From NCBI GenBank assembly GCA_947630375.1, contig CANRHH010000009.1:1-64000 (forward strand): a stretch of DNA of 64,000 nucleotides, given 5' to 3'. The notes beneath the pieces are model-generated. The model was not told the DNA's origin. It saw only the letters and a list, made by a program, of their open reading frames with translations, and made no database searches. The translations under genes were made by a program, and so were the position numbers. Source of the stretch: an uncultured Oscillospiraceae bacterium. GTDB taxonomy: Bacteria; Bacillota; Clostridia; Oscillospirales; Oscillospiraceae. Every line of letters begins with the position of its first letter. Within the stretch, counting starts at the first letter, position 1. This document shows, piece after piece, positions 21,988 through 29,935 of this stretch.

Positions 21988-24657
21988 TCACTCCACCGAT
22001 TTCAGTGCCTCTGCCATGTGGATCTTTTTCAGCTTCTGCCCCATGGCAAATTTGACCAGCGCGGCGAAAAAGACCGTCATAAGAAAGCTGAAAAGATAGC
22101 TGACAGGGGCGATGCGGATGTCGAAGCTCATCCCCTCCGGCCGGATCTGGGACATGGCAAAGGCGTGGAGCAGCTTGCCCAGCGGCAGGCCCAGGAGCGT
22201 CCCTGTGGCCGTCAGCATGTTGACCTCCCGGAACACATAGGCGGCGGACTCCCGGTTGAAAAAGCCCAGCACCCGCAGGGTGGCGATCTCCCGGTTCCGC
22301 TCGCTGATGTTGATGTTGATCAGGTTAAACAGCACGATGAAGGCCAGCGCCCCGGCGCAGAGGATGATCAGCAGCACGATCATGTCCAGACTGGCGAAGG
22401 AGGACTCGATGGTCTCCCGGGTGTCCCGGTTCAGCGTCACATAGCCCACCTGCTCGTCCCCGGCCAGCGCCGCATAGGCCCGGCCCTGGTCCGCGCCCTC
22501 CGGAAAGGCGGCATAGGCACCGTTGACTTCGACCTGGCCGAACAGGTCCTCCACCGTCTTTTCCGAGACAAAGGCGTACTTCCCGATGTAGTTGTCAAAC
22601 ACGCCCGCTACCGTGACGGGGACCGTGTGGAAATCCTCGTCCGCCAAGGTGACGGCGCTGCCCGGTTCCAGCTGGAGGGCCTCCGCAAGGCCCCGGCTCA
22701 GGACGATCTCCCCATCCCCGGGGACCGCGACAGGCTCCTCCCCCGCGTGCAGAACCATGAAATCCTGCAGCTCTCCCAGAGCCAAGGTCAGCGTCGCCTC
22801 CTTCGAGCGGCCGCCGGCCAGGAGGCTGGCGTTGTTCCGGGAGAGGAACAGCAGGGCGCGGAGCGTCTGGGCATGGTCCCGCGCGAAGGCCTCCCGCTGG
22901 GCGGGGCTGAGCGCCTTCGTAAAGCTGATGTCCGCGTCATAGCGGACCACCTCGCCATACTGGTATTCGGCCACGTTCTGGATGGAGTCCCGGATGCCGA
23001 AGCCGGTGAGCACCAAGGCCGTACAGCCGCTGATGCCCAAGATCATCAGGAGAAAGCGCTGCCGGTAACGGATGGTGTTGCGCAGAGACACCTTATAGAG
23101 AAAACTGAGGCGCCGCCAGAGGGGCGTAAAGCGCTCCAGCAGGATGCGCTTGCCGTTTTTCGGCGTCTTGGGCCGGAGGATGGAGGCGGGGACCTCCCGC
23201 AGAGTCCGGCGGCAGCAGGCCCAGGCCACGCCCACCGTGCAGAGCATCGCCACCGTCAGGGAAAAAGCGAACATCCCGCCGTCAAAGGAGTAGGACAGCG
23301 AGGCGGAAAAATCATAGATGGAGCGGTACGCCGTCCAGAAGATCCCCGGAAGGGTCCCGGTCCCTGCGAAAAAGCCCCCCAGCGCGCCGATCAGGCCGGC
23401 GGAGCCGGCGTAGAGCAGATACTTGCCGCTGATCGCCCCCTGCCGGTAGCCCAAAGCCTTCCATACACCGATCTGGGTCCGCTGCTCGTCCACCATGCGC
23501 TTCATGGTGGTGGCGCAGACCAGCGCCGCCACTAAAAAGAAGAACACGGGAAAGACCACAGAGATGTTCTCGATGATCGTCGCATCCTGGTCGAAGGAGG
23601 CGTAACCGGCGTTTTCGCTTCTGGTCAGCACCGTGCTGGAGGGCGGCTCCAGGTCCGCAAGCTCCGCCTCGGCCTGGGCCAGATCCGCGGCGCCGTCGGC
23701 CAGCTCCTCCTCGAAGGGCTGAAAGGCCTCGTCCACCGCCGCCCGGATGTCCCCATAGGCGTCGCTGCCCTCCGTGACGGTCAGGCCGTAGGCCGCCATC
23801 TGCCCGGCCATCTCCTGCACGGCCTCCTCCTTCTGCTCGTCCAGCTCCGCCCGGGCGTCGGCCAGTTCGGCCCGGGCGTCGGCCACCTGGTCCTCGCCGG
23901 TGGAGAGAAGCTCTTCGTAGCGGCTCTCCGACAAAGTCTCCGCCAGGGCCTCCGCCGTCTCCTCATAGGCCGCGATCCGGTCCTCATAGGCGGCGCTGTA
24001 CGCCCACGGCCGGTCCGCCAGCGTGAGGTACAGCTCCGTACAGTAGTCCGCCGTGAAGGCGTCCCGGGGAACAAAGGCGAAGGCGTCTATGCGCCCGTCG
24101 CCGATGGAGGCGTTGCCCCGGTCCTTGCTGATATACAGCGGGGAGCGGACCGTTCCTACCACCATAAGGTCCGGCTCCGTGAATGCGTCCAGGGTCTCCT
24201 CTTTGTTGTTTTTTGAAAAGGGCAGCGTCTGCCCGATGCTGTCCGGGCCAAAGGCGTCCGCATCCAGCACGCACTCCCAGGGATAGGCCGGGAGCCGGCC
24301 GGAGATCAGCGTCAGGCGGTTCAGTTTCTCCGTGATGGAGTGGACCCGGAGCACCATTTCTCCCCCGTCCGTGGTGACCAGCACATCCTCAAACAGAGCG
24401 CCCTCGGCACAGGCGATCTCCTCCCGGCGGCTCAGCTCCTCCGCGCTGCCGCCGGAAAAGCCCAGGGAGGACAGCAGGCGGAGATCATAGAGGTTCTGCG
24501 CGTCAAAATAGGCCCCCGCCGTGCCGGTAAACGCCGGGCGGCAGGCGCGCAGCCCGGCGAAGAAGCCCACGCCCAGCGCGATGATCACTAAGATAGCCAG
24601 ATAGCGCCCTAAACTGTCCCCGATCTCCCGGAGGGTAGATTTCAGCAGGACCCCCAT
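21988..24657 (-). CDS. ABC transporter permease with two FtsX domains
   Basis: 889 residues. An N-terminal helix (YLAILVIIALGVGFFAGL) is followed by a large extracytoplasmic part with a coiled coil rich in A, E and D (about 265-345, DQVADARAELADARAELDE and onward). Next is an FtsX domain near 360-490, a second extracytoplasmic part, and a second FtsX domain at about 750-885. This layout is common in Firmicute MacB-like exporters and in systems acting on cell-wall or peptide substrates. It starts 4 nt after its ATPase. Substrate unknown; antimicrobial peptide handling or envelope stress are typical roles. Confidence 0.9.
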   Translation of the reverse strand: MGVLLKSTLREIGDSLGRYLAILVIIALGVGFFAGLRACRPAFTGTAGAYFDAQNLYDLRLLSSLGFSGGSAEELSRREEIACAEGALFEDVLVTTDGGEMVLRVHSITEKLNRLTLISGRLPAYPWECVLDADAFGPDSIGQTLPFSKNNKEETLDAFTEPDLMVVGTVRSPLYISKDRGNASIGDGRIDAFAFVPRDAFTADYCTELYLTLADRPWAYSAAYEDRIAAYEETAEALAETLSESRYEELLSTGEDQVADARAELADARAELDEQKEEAVQEMAGQMAAYGLTVTEGSDAYGDIRAAVDEAFQPFEEELADGAADLAQAEAELADLEPPSSTVLTRSENAGYASFDQDATIIENISVVFPVFFFLVAALVCATTMKRMVDEQRTQIGVWKALGYRQGAISGKYLLYAGSAGLIGALGGFFAGTGTLPGIFWTAYRSIYDFSASLSYSFDGGMFAFSLTVAMLCTVGVAWACCRRTLREVPASILRPKTPKNGKRILLERFTPLWRRLSFLYKVSLRNTIRYRQRFLLMILGISGCTALVLTGFGIRDSIQNVAEYQYGEVVRYDADISFTKALSPAQREAFARDHAQTLRALLFLSRNNASLLAGGRSKEATLTLALGELQDFMVLHAGEEPVAVPGDGEIVLSRGLAEALQLEPGSAVTLADEDFHTVPVTVAGVFDNYIGKYAFVSEKTVEDLFGQVEVNGAYAAFPEGADQGRAYAALAGDEQVGYVTLNRDTRETIESSFASLDMIVLLIILCAGALAFIVLFNLININISERNREIATLRVLGFFNRESAAYVFREVNMLTATGTLLGLPLGKLLHAFAMSQIRPEGMSFDIRIAPVSYLFSFLMTVFFAALVKFAMGQKLKKIHMAEALKSVE

Positions 24658-24661
24658 GGCC

Positions 24662-25366
24662 TCACCACTCGATCTGCTCGACCGGCACAGGCGCCGGGTT
24701 CTCGGTCTCGGACTGGACAGCGCCGCTTTTGACCCGGATCACCCGGTCGGCCATGCCGCAGAGGGCGGAGTTATGGGTGACGATCACCACGGTCATCCCG
24801 GTCCGGCGGCTGGTGTCCTGCAGCAGTTTCAAAATCGCCTTGCCGGTGGCATAGTCCAGCGCCCCCGTCGGCTCGTCGCACAGCAGCAGCTTGGGTTTTT
24901 TGGCCAGGGCCCGGGCAATGGCCACCCGCTGCTGCTCCCCGCCGGAGAGCTGGGCGGGAAAATTGTCCTGCCGCTCCGAAAGCCCCACGTCTCCCAGCAC
25001 CTCCGCCGGGTCCAGGTGGTCCCTGCAGATCTGCACCGCCATCTCCACGTTTTCCAGGGCCGTCAGATTGGGGATCAGGTTGTAAAACTGAAAGACAAAG
25101 CCCACGTCGTTGCGCCGGTAAGCGGTGAGCTGCTTCTCCTTATAGGCGGAGACCTCCTGCCCGTCCAGCCAGACCTGGCCGCCCGTCACGGTGTCCATCC
25201 CGCCTAAGATGTTCAAAATCGTGGTCTTTCCCGCGCCGGAGGCCCCCACGATCACGCAGATCTCCCCGCGCCGGACCGTAAAGCTGGCCTCCTTCAGGGC
25301 GTGGATCTCCACCTCCCCCACCTTATAGGTCTTTTTGACCTTTTCAAAAGTAATGAACTCCGGCAT
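24662..25366 (-). CDS. ABC transporter ATP-binding protein (MacB/LolD type)
   Basis: 234 residues. Walker [10 protein letters not shown] is near residue 38, the signature [15 protein letters not shown] near 140, and Walker [13 protein letters not shown] near 159, a sequence typical of the LolD/MacB/FtsE branch. It pairs with the FtsX-type permease directly downstream. A MerR regulator is divergently encoded 305 bp away and may or may not control it. Confidence 0.93.
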   Translation of the reverse strand: MPEFITFEKVKKTYKVGEVEIHALKEASFTVRRGEICVIVGASGAGKTTILNILGGMDTVTGGQVWLDGQEVSAYKEKQLTAYRRNDVGFVFQFYNLIPNLTALENVEMAVQICRDHLDPAEVLGDVGLSERQDNFPAQLSGGEQQRVAIARALAKKPKLLLCDEPTGALDYATGKAILKLLQDTSRRTGMTVVIVTHNSALCGMADRVIRVKSGAVQSETENPAPVPVEQIEW

Positions 25367-25483
25367 TGCCCGTCTCCTGTCCTCTGTTTTTTATACGGCG
25401 CGTATTTTTCGGTATTTGTCTTATATCTTATTTTTGTTTGGACTTCATTGGGTTTTTATGAATGAATTATGAATTTATTATTA

Positions 25484-25517
25484 CCGCGGGCGGCTGAAAC
25501 GCCGCCCGCGGCTTTTT
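25484..25517 (+). terminator. Strong plus-strand terminator in a gene-free gap
   Basis: CCGCGGGCGGC (25484-25494), loop TGAAAC, GCCGCCCGCGG (25501-25511), then CTTTTTT. No plus-strand gene lies upstream within 25367-25483, so it would end either a short untranslated RNA or a readthrough transcript. The rest of the 305-bp gap shows AT-rich promoter-like sequence only. Confidence 0.75.
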
Positions 25518-25620
25518 TCTTTTCCTTCTCCCCTCCATTCGCGCGAAACCCCCGTTCTATCGTGGAAAACCGGGCGGCGGACCCGCCGGCCAGGATCCTG
25601 AAAAAAGAAGGATTTCGGGC

Positions 25621-25650
25621 TTGACGGCCGATATCGGCCGGTTTTAGCAT
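25621..25650 (+). promoter_or_regulatory. MerR-type promoter with palindromic spacer
   Basis: TTGACG (25621-25626) and TAGCAT (25645-25650) are 18 bp apart, with the perfect palindrome GGCCGATATCGGCC (25626-25639) between them. An operator inside a slightly long spacer is the mark of MerR regulation; likely autoregulatory. Confidence 0.55.
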
Positions 25651-25671
25651 CATAATGGAAGGGGAACGAAC

Positions 25672-26157
25672 ATGAACACAACAAAATTGGCCGTTAAAAC
25701 GGTGGGGGAGGTGGAAAAACTTACTGGGATCCCAAGACGCAAAATAAAGTATTTCATCGAGCGGGGCATTTTTATACCGTCCGTGAAATCCGAGAGCGGA
25801 TACTGGCTTTATTCCGACCTGGATGTGGAACAGCTCCAGGTTATTGCCCTCTGTAAAGCGCTGGATTGGCCCGACGGGACTCTGAAAACCATGCTGACCG
25901 GCCCCGCGTCTCTGCGGCTCGACGAGCTTGACCGGCAGATCTGCCGCCTTTCCGAGAAAACGCGGCTTTCCGAAAACAGGCTGCTGGCCGCGCGGTATCT
26001 GCGGGGCCGGCTGGTCGCCGGCGGCGCGCGGCCGCTGGATCAGCTGTGCCGGGAGGTGACGGCCATTTTAGACGGAGGCCTGCCGGTCCTTGAAAGACTG
26101 CTTAAAAATACTGTATCAGGAGGAAACGACCATGAAATGCAAACAATGCGGGACTGA
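25672..26157 (+). CDS. MerR-family transcriptional regulator
   Basis: 161 residues. Winged HTH at residues 9-75: TVGEVEKLTGIPRRKIKYFI, then GYWLYSDLDVEQLQVIALCK. A short dimerisation helix follows. There is no cysteine-rich metal site at the C-terminus and no GyrI-like domain, so the ligand is unknown. The 3' end overlaps the zinc-ribbon gene by 26 nt, so the two are co-translated and probably work together. Confidence 0.88.
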   Translation: MNTTKLAVKTVGEVEKLTGIPRRKIKYFIERGIFIPSVKSESGYWLYSDLDVEQLQVIALCKALDWPDGTLKTMLTGPASLRLDELDRQICRLSEKTRLSENRLLAARYLRGRLVAGGARPLDQLCREVTAILDGGLPVLERLLKNTVSGGNDHEMQTMRD

Positions 26158-26773
26158 ATTTGAAGGGAAGTTTTGCCCGGAATGCGGGGCAAGAGCGGAG
26201 ACGGCAGCCGTGCCGCCTTTGACCCTTGACCCTCCGGCCCGGGAACCGGGACCCTCTGGCCCACCCTACAGCGGGAAAAAGCGCAAAAAGAAAAAGCCCT
26301 TCTTCCTGCGCTGGTGGTTCATTGTGCTTGTCGCCATCGCGGTGATAGGAGCTGTCAACAGCCTTCGCGGCCGGCAGAACGACCGGGCCCGCCCGACCGC
26401 CGAAATGCCGGTGGAAGACCGCGTTTCCGTCCCCGCCCCGCCGGAAAAGGCAGCCGCCCCGGAACCGGCCGTAGAGGACCCGGCCGAAGCCGAAGAGCCG
26501 GAGGACGACCGTCTGGACCCGGATTTCAAGGCGGCCATGGACAGCTATGAATCCTTCATCGATGAGTACATCGCCTTTATGAAGAAATACGAGGCGTCAG
26601 ACGGGACGGATCTAAGCCTGCTGGCCGACTACGCGAACTATATGAGCAAGTACGCGGCGTTTGCCGAGGATTTCGACAAATGGGAAGAGGAGGATCTGAG
26701 CACGGCAGAGGCATCCTATTACATCGAGGTCCAGGCCAGGGTGGCCCAGAAGCTGCTGGAAGCCGCCGGCTGA
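26132..26773 (+). CDS. Zinc-ribbon membrane-anchored protein
   Basis: 213 residues from ATG 26132 (AGGAGG upstream, inside the merR gene). The N-terminal zinc ribbon is CKQCGTEFEGKFCPECG (C3, C6, C15, C18). A basic stretch KKRKKKKP precedes one membrane helix (WWFIVLVAIAVIGAVN, about 63-78). A proline/glutamate-rich linker leads to an external helical domain with SYESFIDEYIAFMKKYEA and Y-rich helices. Zinc-ribbon plus one helix proteins are frequent in Firmicutes and mostly uncharacterised. Linkage to a MerR regulator suggests an envelope sensor or effector. Confidence 0.8.
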   Translation: MKCKQCGTEFEGKFCPECGARAETAAVPPLTLDPPAREPGPSGPPYSGKKRKKKKPFFLRWWFIVLVAIAVIGAVNSLRGRQNDRARPTAEMPVEDRVSVPAPPEKAAAPEPAVEDPAEAEEPEDDRLDPDFKAAMDSYESFIDEYIAFMKKYEASDGTDLSLLADYANYMSKYAAFAEDFDKWEEEDLSTAEASYYIEVQARVAQKLLEAAG

Positions 26774-26809
26774 CCCGTTGCAAGCTCCTTTCTGCACCCA
26801 TAGAGAGAA

Positions 26810-26847
26810 CAGCCCAAACCCCTGAAGCGGGTTTGGGCTGTTCCTTT
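26810..26847 (+). terminator. Terminator of the merR-zinc ribbon operon
   Basis: CAGCCCAAACCC (26810-26821) pairs with GGGTTTGGGCTG (26829-26840), followed by TTCCTTT. Confidence 0.75.
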
Positions 26848-26857
26848 GGAGCTCGGA

Positions 26858-26922
26858 ACCTGGAGCGATCGGAGGTAACGCCTCCCTTTTTCCTGCGTGG
26901 AGCCTTGCATTTTCCCTCTTCA
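26858..26922 (+). repeat. 65-bp direct repeat, copy 1
   Basis: Matches 27746-27810 at 60 of 65 positions, exactly 888 bp apart. In copy 2 the first 20 bases are the end of the Asp-box gene (codons for WSEWR and stop). Here they read WSDRR and stop without a gene before them, so copy 1 looks like the 3' remnant of a duplicated paralogue. Both copies contain the small hairpin GGAGG-TAACG-CCTCC followed by T-rich sequence. Confidence 0.8.
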
Positions 26923-26986
26923 ACCACTGCCGATAGGTTTGTCTACCGTCTGATTCTTAATTTTTCTGAAGTTTTTGCGCCCTCTA

Positions 26987-27015
26987 TTGCCTTGCAAATG
27001 CCGCCGTGCTATACT
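26987..27015 (+). promoter_or_regulatory. Promoter of the Asp-box gene
   Basis: TTGCCT (26987-26992), 17 bp, TATACT (27010-27015), 37 nt before the start. Confidence 0.6.
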
Positions 27016-27052
27016 TTTTTACCGGAAAAATGCGTTGATAGGAGAACAACAG

Positions 27053-27766
27053 ATGAAAAATTCTGCTCAAAAACTCATAAGATACGCGCTCTGCCTCTGC
27101 GCCGCCGCTCTCCTGCTTGGTGTCTACGGCGAAAGCACGGAGGAGGCGCGGGGCTATTTCACCACGGTAGAGCTGACCGGGACCGCCTCCGGCAGCGCTT
27201 TGGAGGTCCGCTATCCCTCCGGAGAGACGGCTGCCTCTCTCCCCCTGGATATGGCACAGGCGAATTTTCCCGGTCGGGAAAGCGCCGCCGCGGTCACGGA
27301 GGGAGAAAAGACGGCGCTTTCCGTCTTTTACGGCCGCGGCGGCGCCGGGCTCTGCTGGGCCGTTGTTTGCAGTGGGCCCTCCGCGGGTTCCGCGAACACC
27401 AACGTCCTCTTGTCCACGGACGGCGGAAAAGCCTGGGCCCTGGCCTCCTCCGCCGAAAACAGCCCCCATGATCTGGTGACCGGAGCCGGTTTTCAGAGCA
27501 AGGACCGCGGGTTCCTCTGCTGCCGCTATACCCGGGACAGCGGGCCGGTGATCTACACGACGGCAGACGGGGGCGCCTCCTGGACCCGGCTGGACCCGGA
27601 TGTTCCCCCGGCCTACACGGCGTGGCACAAGACGCCCTATTCCCCCATTCTCACAGAGCAGAGCGTCTGTTTCCCTGTCTCAATGACCGATGAAAACGGG
27701 ACCGGGTCTCTGGTCTATTGCAGCAGCCTGGATCTGAACACCTGGACCTGGAGCGAGTGGAGGTAA
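27053..27766 (+). CDS. Secreted Asp-box (BNR-like) repeat protein
   Basis: 237 residues from ATG 27053 (GGAGAA upstream). The first 28 residues form a signal peptide (KLIRYALCLCAAALLLGVYG). Two Asp-box motifs are visible, STDGGKAWAL and TADGGASWTRLD, each S/T-x-D-x-G-x-x-W. Such motifs occur in beta-propellers of sialidases and photosystem assembly factors. At 237 residues the protein is too short for a full six-bladed sialidase and no catalytic arginine triad or FRIP motif is seen, so it is probably a partial propeller or binding protein. Near-identical 65-bp sequences flank it, showing local duplication. Confidence 0.7.
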   Translation: MKNSAQKLIRYALCLCAAALLLGVYGESTEEARGYFTTVELTGTASGSALEVRYPSGETAASLPLDMAQANFPGRESAAAVTEGEKTALSVFYGRGGAGLCWAVVCSGPSAGSANTNVLLSTDGGKAWALASSAENSPHDLVTGAGFQSKDRGFLCCRYTRDSGPVIYTTADGGASWTRLDPDVPPAYTAWHKTPYSPILTEQSVCFPVSMTDENGTGSLVYCSSLDLNTWTWSEWR

Positions 27767-27810
27767 CGCCTCCCTGTTTCCTGCGCGGAGCCTTGCGTTT
27801 TCCCTCTTCA
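27746..27810 (+). repeat. 65-bp direct repeat, copy 2
   Basis: Second copy of the 26858-26922 repeat, overlapping the last codons of the Asp-box gene. The hairpin GGAGG-TAACG-CCTCC includes its stop codon and may serve as its terminator. Confidence 0.8.
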
Positions 27811-27835
27811 TAAATCCGGCGTAGTGTGATATAAT
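27807..27835 (+). promoter_or_regulatory. Promoter of the DUF364-type gene
   Basis: Weak -35 TTCATA (27807-27812), 17 bp, consensus -10 TATAAT (27830-27835). A start site near 27842 leaves no room for an RBS before the ATG at 27847 and so supports the TTG start at 27877. Confidence 0.6.
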
Positions 27836-27876
27836 GACTACATCATATGAATCCACTTATAAAAGGAGGGCGACCC

Positions 27877-28608
27877 TTGCGCTTCTTTTCTCTGTATGAC
27901 GCGCTGCTGGAAGATCTTCCCGGCGGCCTGACCGTGGAGGCCGTGGCTGGGGGAGACTGCTGGGCCATGGCGGAGACCGGCGCCGGCGCCGGCATCGCCA
28001 TGTTCACCCGGGGGGACAGCATCCCTCCCCTCTTCCCCGCCGGCCTGGCGGGCCTGCCGGGAGAGGAGGCCGCCCGGGCCGTCAAGAGCTGGAATCTGCC
28101 GGAGGCCAGCTTCGGCCTGGCCGCCCTCAACGCCTGCTGCAACACCCTGGACCGGATGGAGGCCCTGCGCTGCCGGGAGCCGGAGGGCGGTTTTTACGCC
28201 GACGGGCTGGATTTCTCCGGCAAGACCGTGGGCATGATCGGGCATATGCACGGCCCGGCGGGCCTGCGGGAGCAGGCCAAAGCCCTCTATATCCTGGAAA
28301 AAGAGCCCCAGAGCGGCGATTATCCGGACTCGGCCTGCGACTGGCTCCTGCCCCAGTGCGACATCGTGATCATCACCGGCAGCAGCCTGGTCAACAAGAC
28401 CCTGCCCCATCTGCTGGAGCTGTGCCAGGACGCTGTCACCGTTCTCACCGGGCCCTCGGTCCCCCTGTGCCCGGCGCTGCTGGATCTCGGCATCGACCGG
28501 GTGTCCGGCTTCGTGCCGGTGGACCGGGCGGGCCTGCGCGCCCACGTGGAAAACAGCGTCCACGGCTCCCCCTACCGGTACGGCATCCCCTTCACTCTGA
28601 AACGATAA
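27877..28608 (+). CDS. DUF364/DUF4213-type putative heavy-metal chelation protein
   Basis: 243 residues from TTG 27877, preferred because AAAGGAGG lies 8 nt upstream of it and downstream of the alternative ATG at 27847. The N-terminal part (residues 1-75) resembles the DUF4213 enolase-like fold. The C-terminal part carries GMIGHMHGPA, CDIVIITGSSLVNKTLPHLL and LTGPSVPLCPALLDLGIDRV followed by SGF, the DUF364 hallmark. The family has been linked to metal chelation or cofactor metabolism; the reaction is unknown. It is transcribed alone. Confidence 0.8.
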   Translation: MRFFSLYDALLEDLPGGLTVEAVAGGDCWAMAETGAGAGIAMFTRGDSIPPLFPAGLAGLPGEEAARAVKSWNLPEASFGLAALNACCNTLDRMEALRCREPEGGFYADGLDFSGKTVGMIGHMHGPAGLREQAKALYILEKEPQSGDYPDSACDWLLPQCDIVIITGSSLVNKTLPHLLELCQDAVTVLTGPSVPLCPALLDLGIDRVSGFVPVDRAGLRAHVENSVHGSPYRYGIPFTLKR

Positions 28609-28643
28609 ATGAGCGGGTCGACTTTGTCGACCCGCTCATTTAT
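28605..28643. terminator. Bidirectional terminator containing both stop codons
   Basis: ATAAATGAGCGGGTCGAC (28605-28622), loop TTT, exact complement 28626-28643. The stop codons of both convergent genes lie within the two arms. Confidence 0.9.
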
Positions 28644-29869
28644 ACGACCTGAAACAGATAGAATTTCAGATAGTCCGTCTCCGGCACATTCCAGAGGATA
28701 GGGTGGTCCGGGGCCTGCTGGCGGGCCTCGATCTGCCGCAGCTCCACCCCCGCGTCCAGGGCGGCCCGGCGGAGCATTTTCTCAAAGGCCTCTGTGGGCA
28801 TAAAGTGGCTGCAGGAGGCGGTGGCCAGATAGCCGCCCCGGGGCAGCAGCCGCAGGGCCCGCTGGTTGATCTCCCGGTAGCCCCGGGCGGCGCTCTCCGC
28901 CGTTTTGCGGGATTTGGTGAAGGCGGGCGGGTCTAAGATGATGAAGTCATAGGGCGCGCCGCCCTGGGCGGCCAGCCGGGGCAGCAGCTGGAACACGTCC
29001 TCCACCAAAAAGTCCATCCGGCCCTCCAGGCCGTTTCGCGCCGCGTTTTCCCGGGCCATCTCAATGGCCGGGGCAGACACATCCACCGCCGTCACATGGG
29101 CGGCGCCCCCCTTGGCGGCGTTCAGGGCGAAGGAGCCGGTGTGGGTAAAGCAGTCCAGCACCCGGCGGCCGGCAGCCAGCCGGGCCACGGCCAGGCGGTT
29201 ATACTTCTGGTCCAGGAAAAAGCCGGTCTTCTGCCCGTTTTCCACGTCTACCCGGTAATAAACGCCGTTTTCGCAGATCTCCGTCACGGGGCTCTCCGGT
29301 ACCGGTTCCCCGGGGAGGGGAAACCAGCCCTTCCGTTTCTCCAGCCCCTCCAGCTCCCGGATGGCGCTCTCGTTTCGCTCGTAGACGCCCCGGATATCCT
29401 GCCCGTCCTCCCGGAGGACCTGCACGATCAGCGGCAGCAGCAGCCCTTTGAGGCGCTCCATGCCCACCGACAGGATCTGCACCGACAGAAGCTGGGAGAA
29501 CCGGTCCACCGTCAGGCCGGGGAAGCCGTCCGCCTCCCCGTAGATCACCCGGCAGCAGCCCAGGTCCCCGCCCATGACGGTTTTCCGGTAGTCCCAGGCG
29601 TATTGGATGCGCCGCCGCCAGAAAGCCTCATCAAAGCGGTCGTTGGCGTTGCGGGACAGGAGCCGCAGGCGGATCTTGCTCTGGCGGCTGACAAAGCCGG
29701 TGCCCAGATACTTGCCTTTGACCCCCACCGCGTCGGCCAGGGCGCCGTTTTCCGCCGCCCCCTCCTCGGCCAGGATCTCCCCCTCGTAGACCCAGGGGTG
29801 CCCCTGCTCCAGCCAGCGCTGGCCCTTGGGCGATATGATGAATCTGGGATAAGCCCGCTCCGCCTTCAT
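28640..29869 (-). CDS. Class I SAM-dependent rRNA methyltransferase (RlmI-like)
   Basis: 409 residues. An N-terminal PUA domain (PRFIISPKGQRWLEQGHPWV onward, about 8-75) precedes an RlmI-type linker and the Rossmann methyltransferase. The latter shows VLDCFTHTGSFALNAAKGGA (SAM motif I, about 238-258), TAVDVS and the catalytic-site motif ILDPPAFTK. RlmI makes m5C in 23S rRNA (position 1962 in E. coli); this is inferred from family only. A single-gene unit, with no RNA-processing neighbour. Confidence 0.88.
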   Translation of the reverse strand: MKAERAYPRFIISPKGQRWLEQGHPWVYEGEILAEEGAAENGALADAVGVKGKYLGTGFVSRQSKIRLRLLSRNANDRFDEAFWRRRIQYAWDYRKTVMGGDLGCCRVIYGEADGFPGLTVDRFSQLLSVQILSVGMERLKGLLLPLIVQVLREDGQDIRGVYERNESAIRELEGLEKRKGWFPLPGEPVPESPVTEICENGVYYRVDVENGQKTGFFLDQKYNRLAVARLAAGRRVLDCFTHTGSFALNAAKGGAAHVTAVDVSAPAIEMARENAARNGLEGRMDFLVEDVFQLLPRLAAQGGAPYDFIILDPPAFTKSRKTAESAARGYREINQRALRLLPRGGYLATASCSHFMPTEAFEKMLRRAALDAGVELRQIEARQQAPDHPILWNVPETDYLKFYLFQVV

Positions 29870-29935
29870 AGGATCTCTCCTTTTGTGAGATGCCCTATTT
29901 TAACACAGGCCGGGGAAAAGTACAAGCATGGCCCC

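Noticed and set aside
21700..23535. Long plus-strand frame of 611 codons opposite the ABC permease
   Set aside because: It runs antiparallel to a well-motified FtsX permease, has repetitive charged composition, and no RBS; it is a high-GC shadow frame.
27053..27766. Asp-box protein as a sialidase
   Set aside because: Only two Asp-boxes and 237 residues; no catalytic residues of sialidases could be found.
28605..28643. Perfect 18-bp palindrome as a recombination site
   Set aside because: It lies exactly between two convergent genes and ends in T-rich sequence on both sides, so a shared terminator is sufficient.
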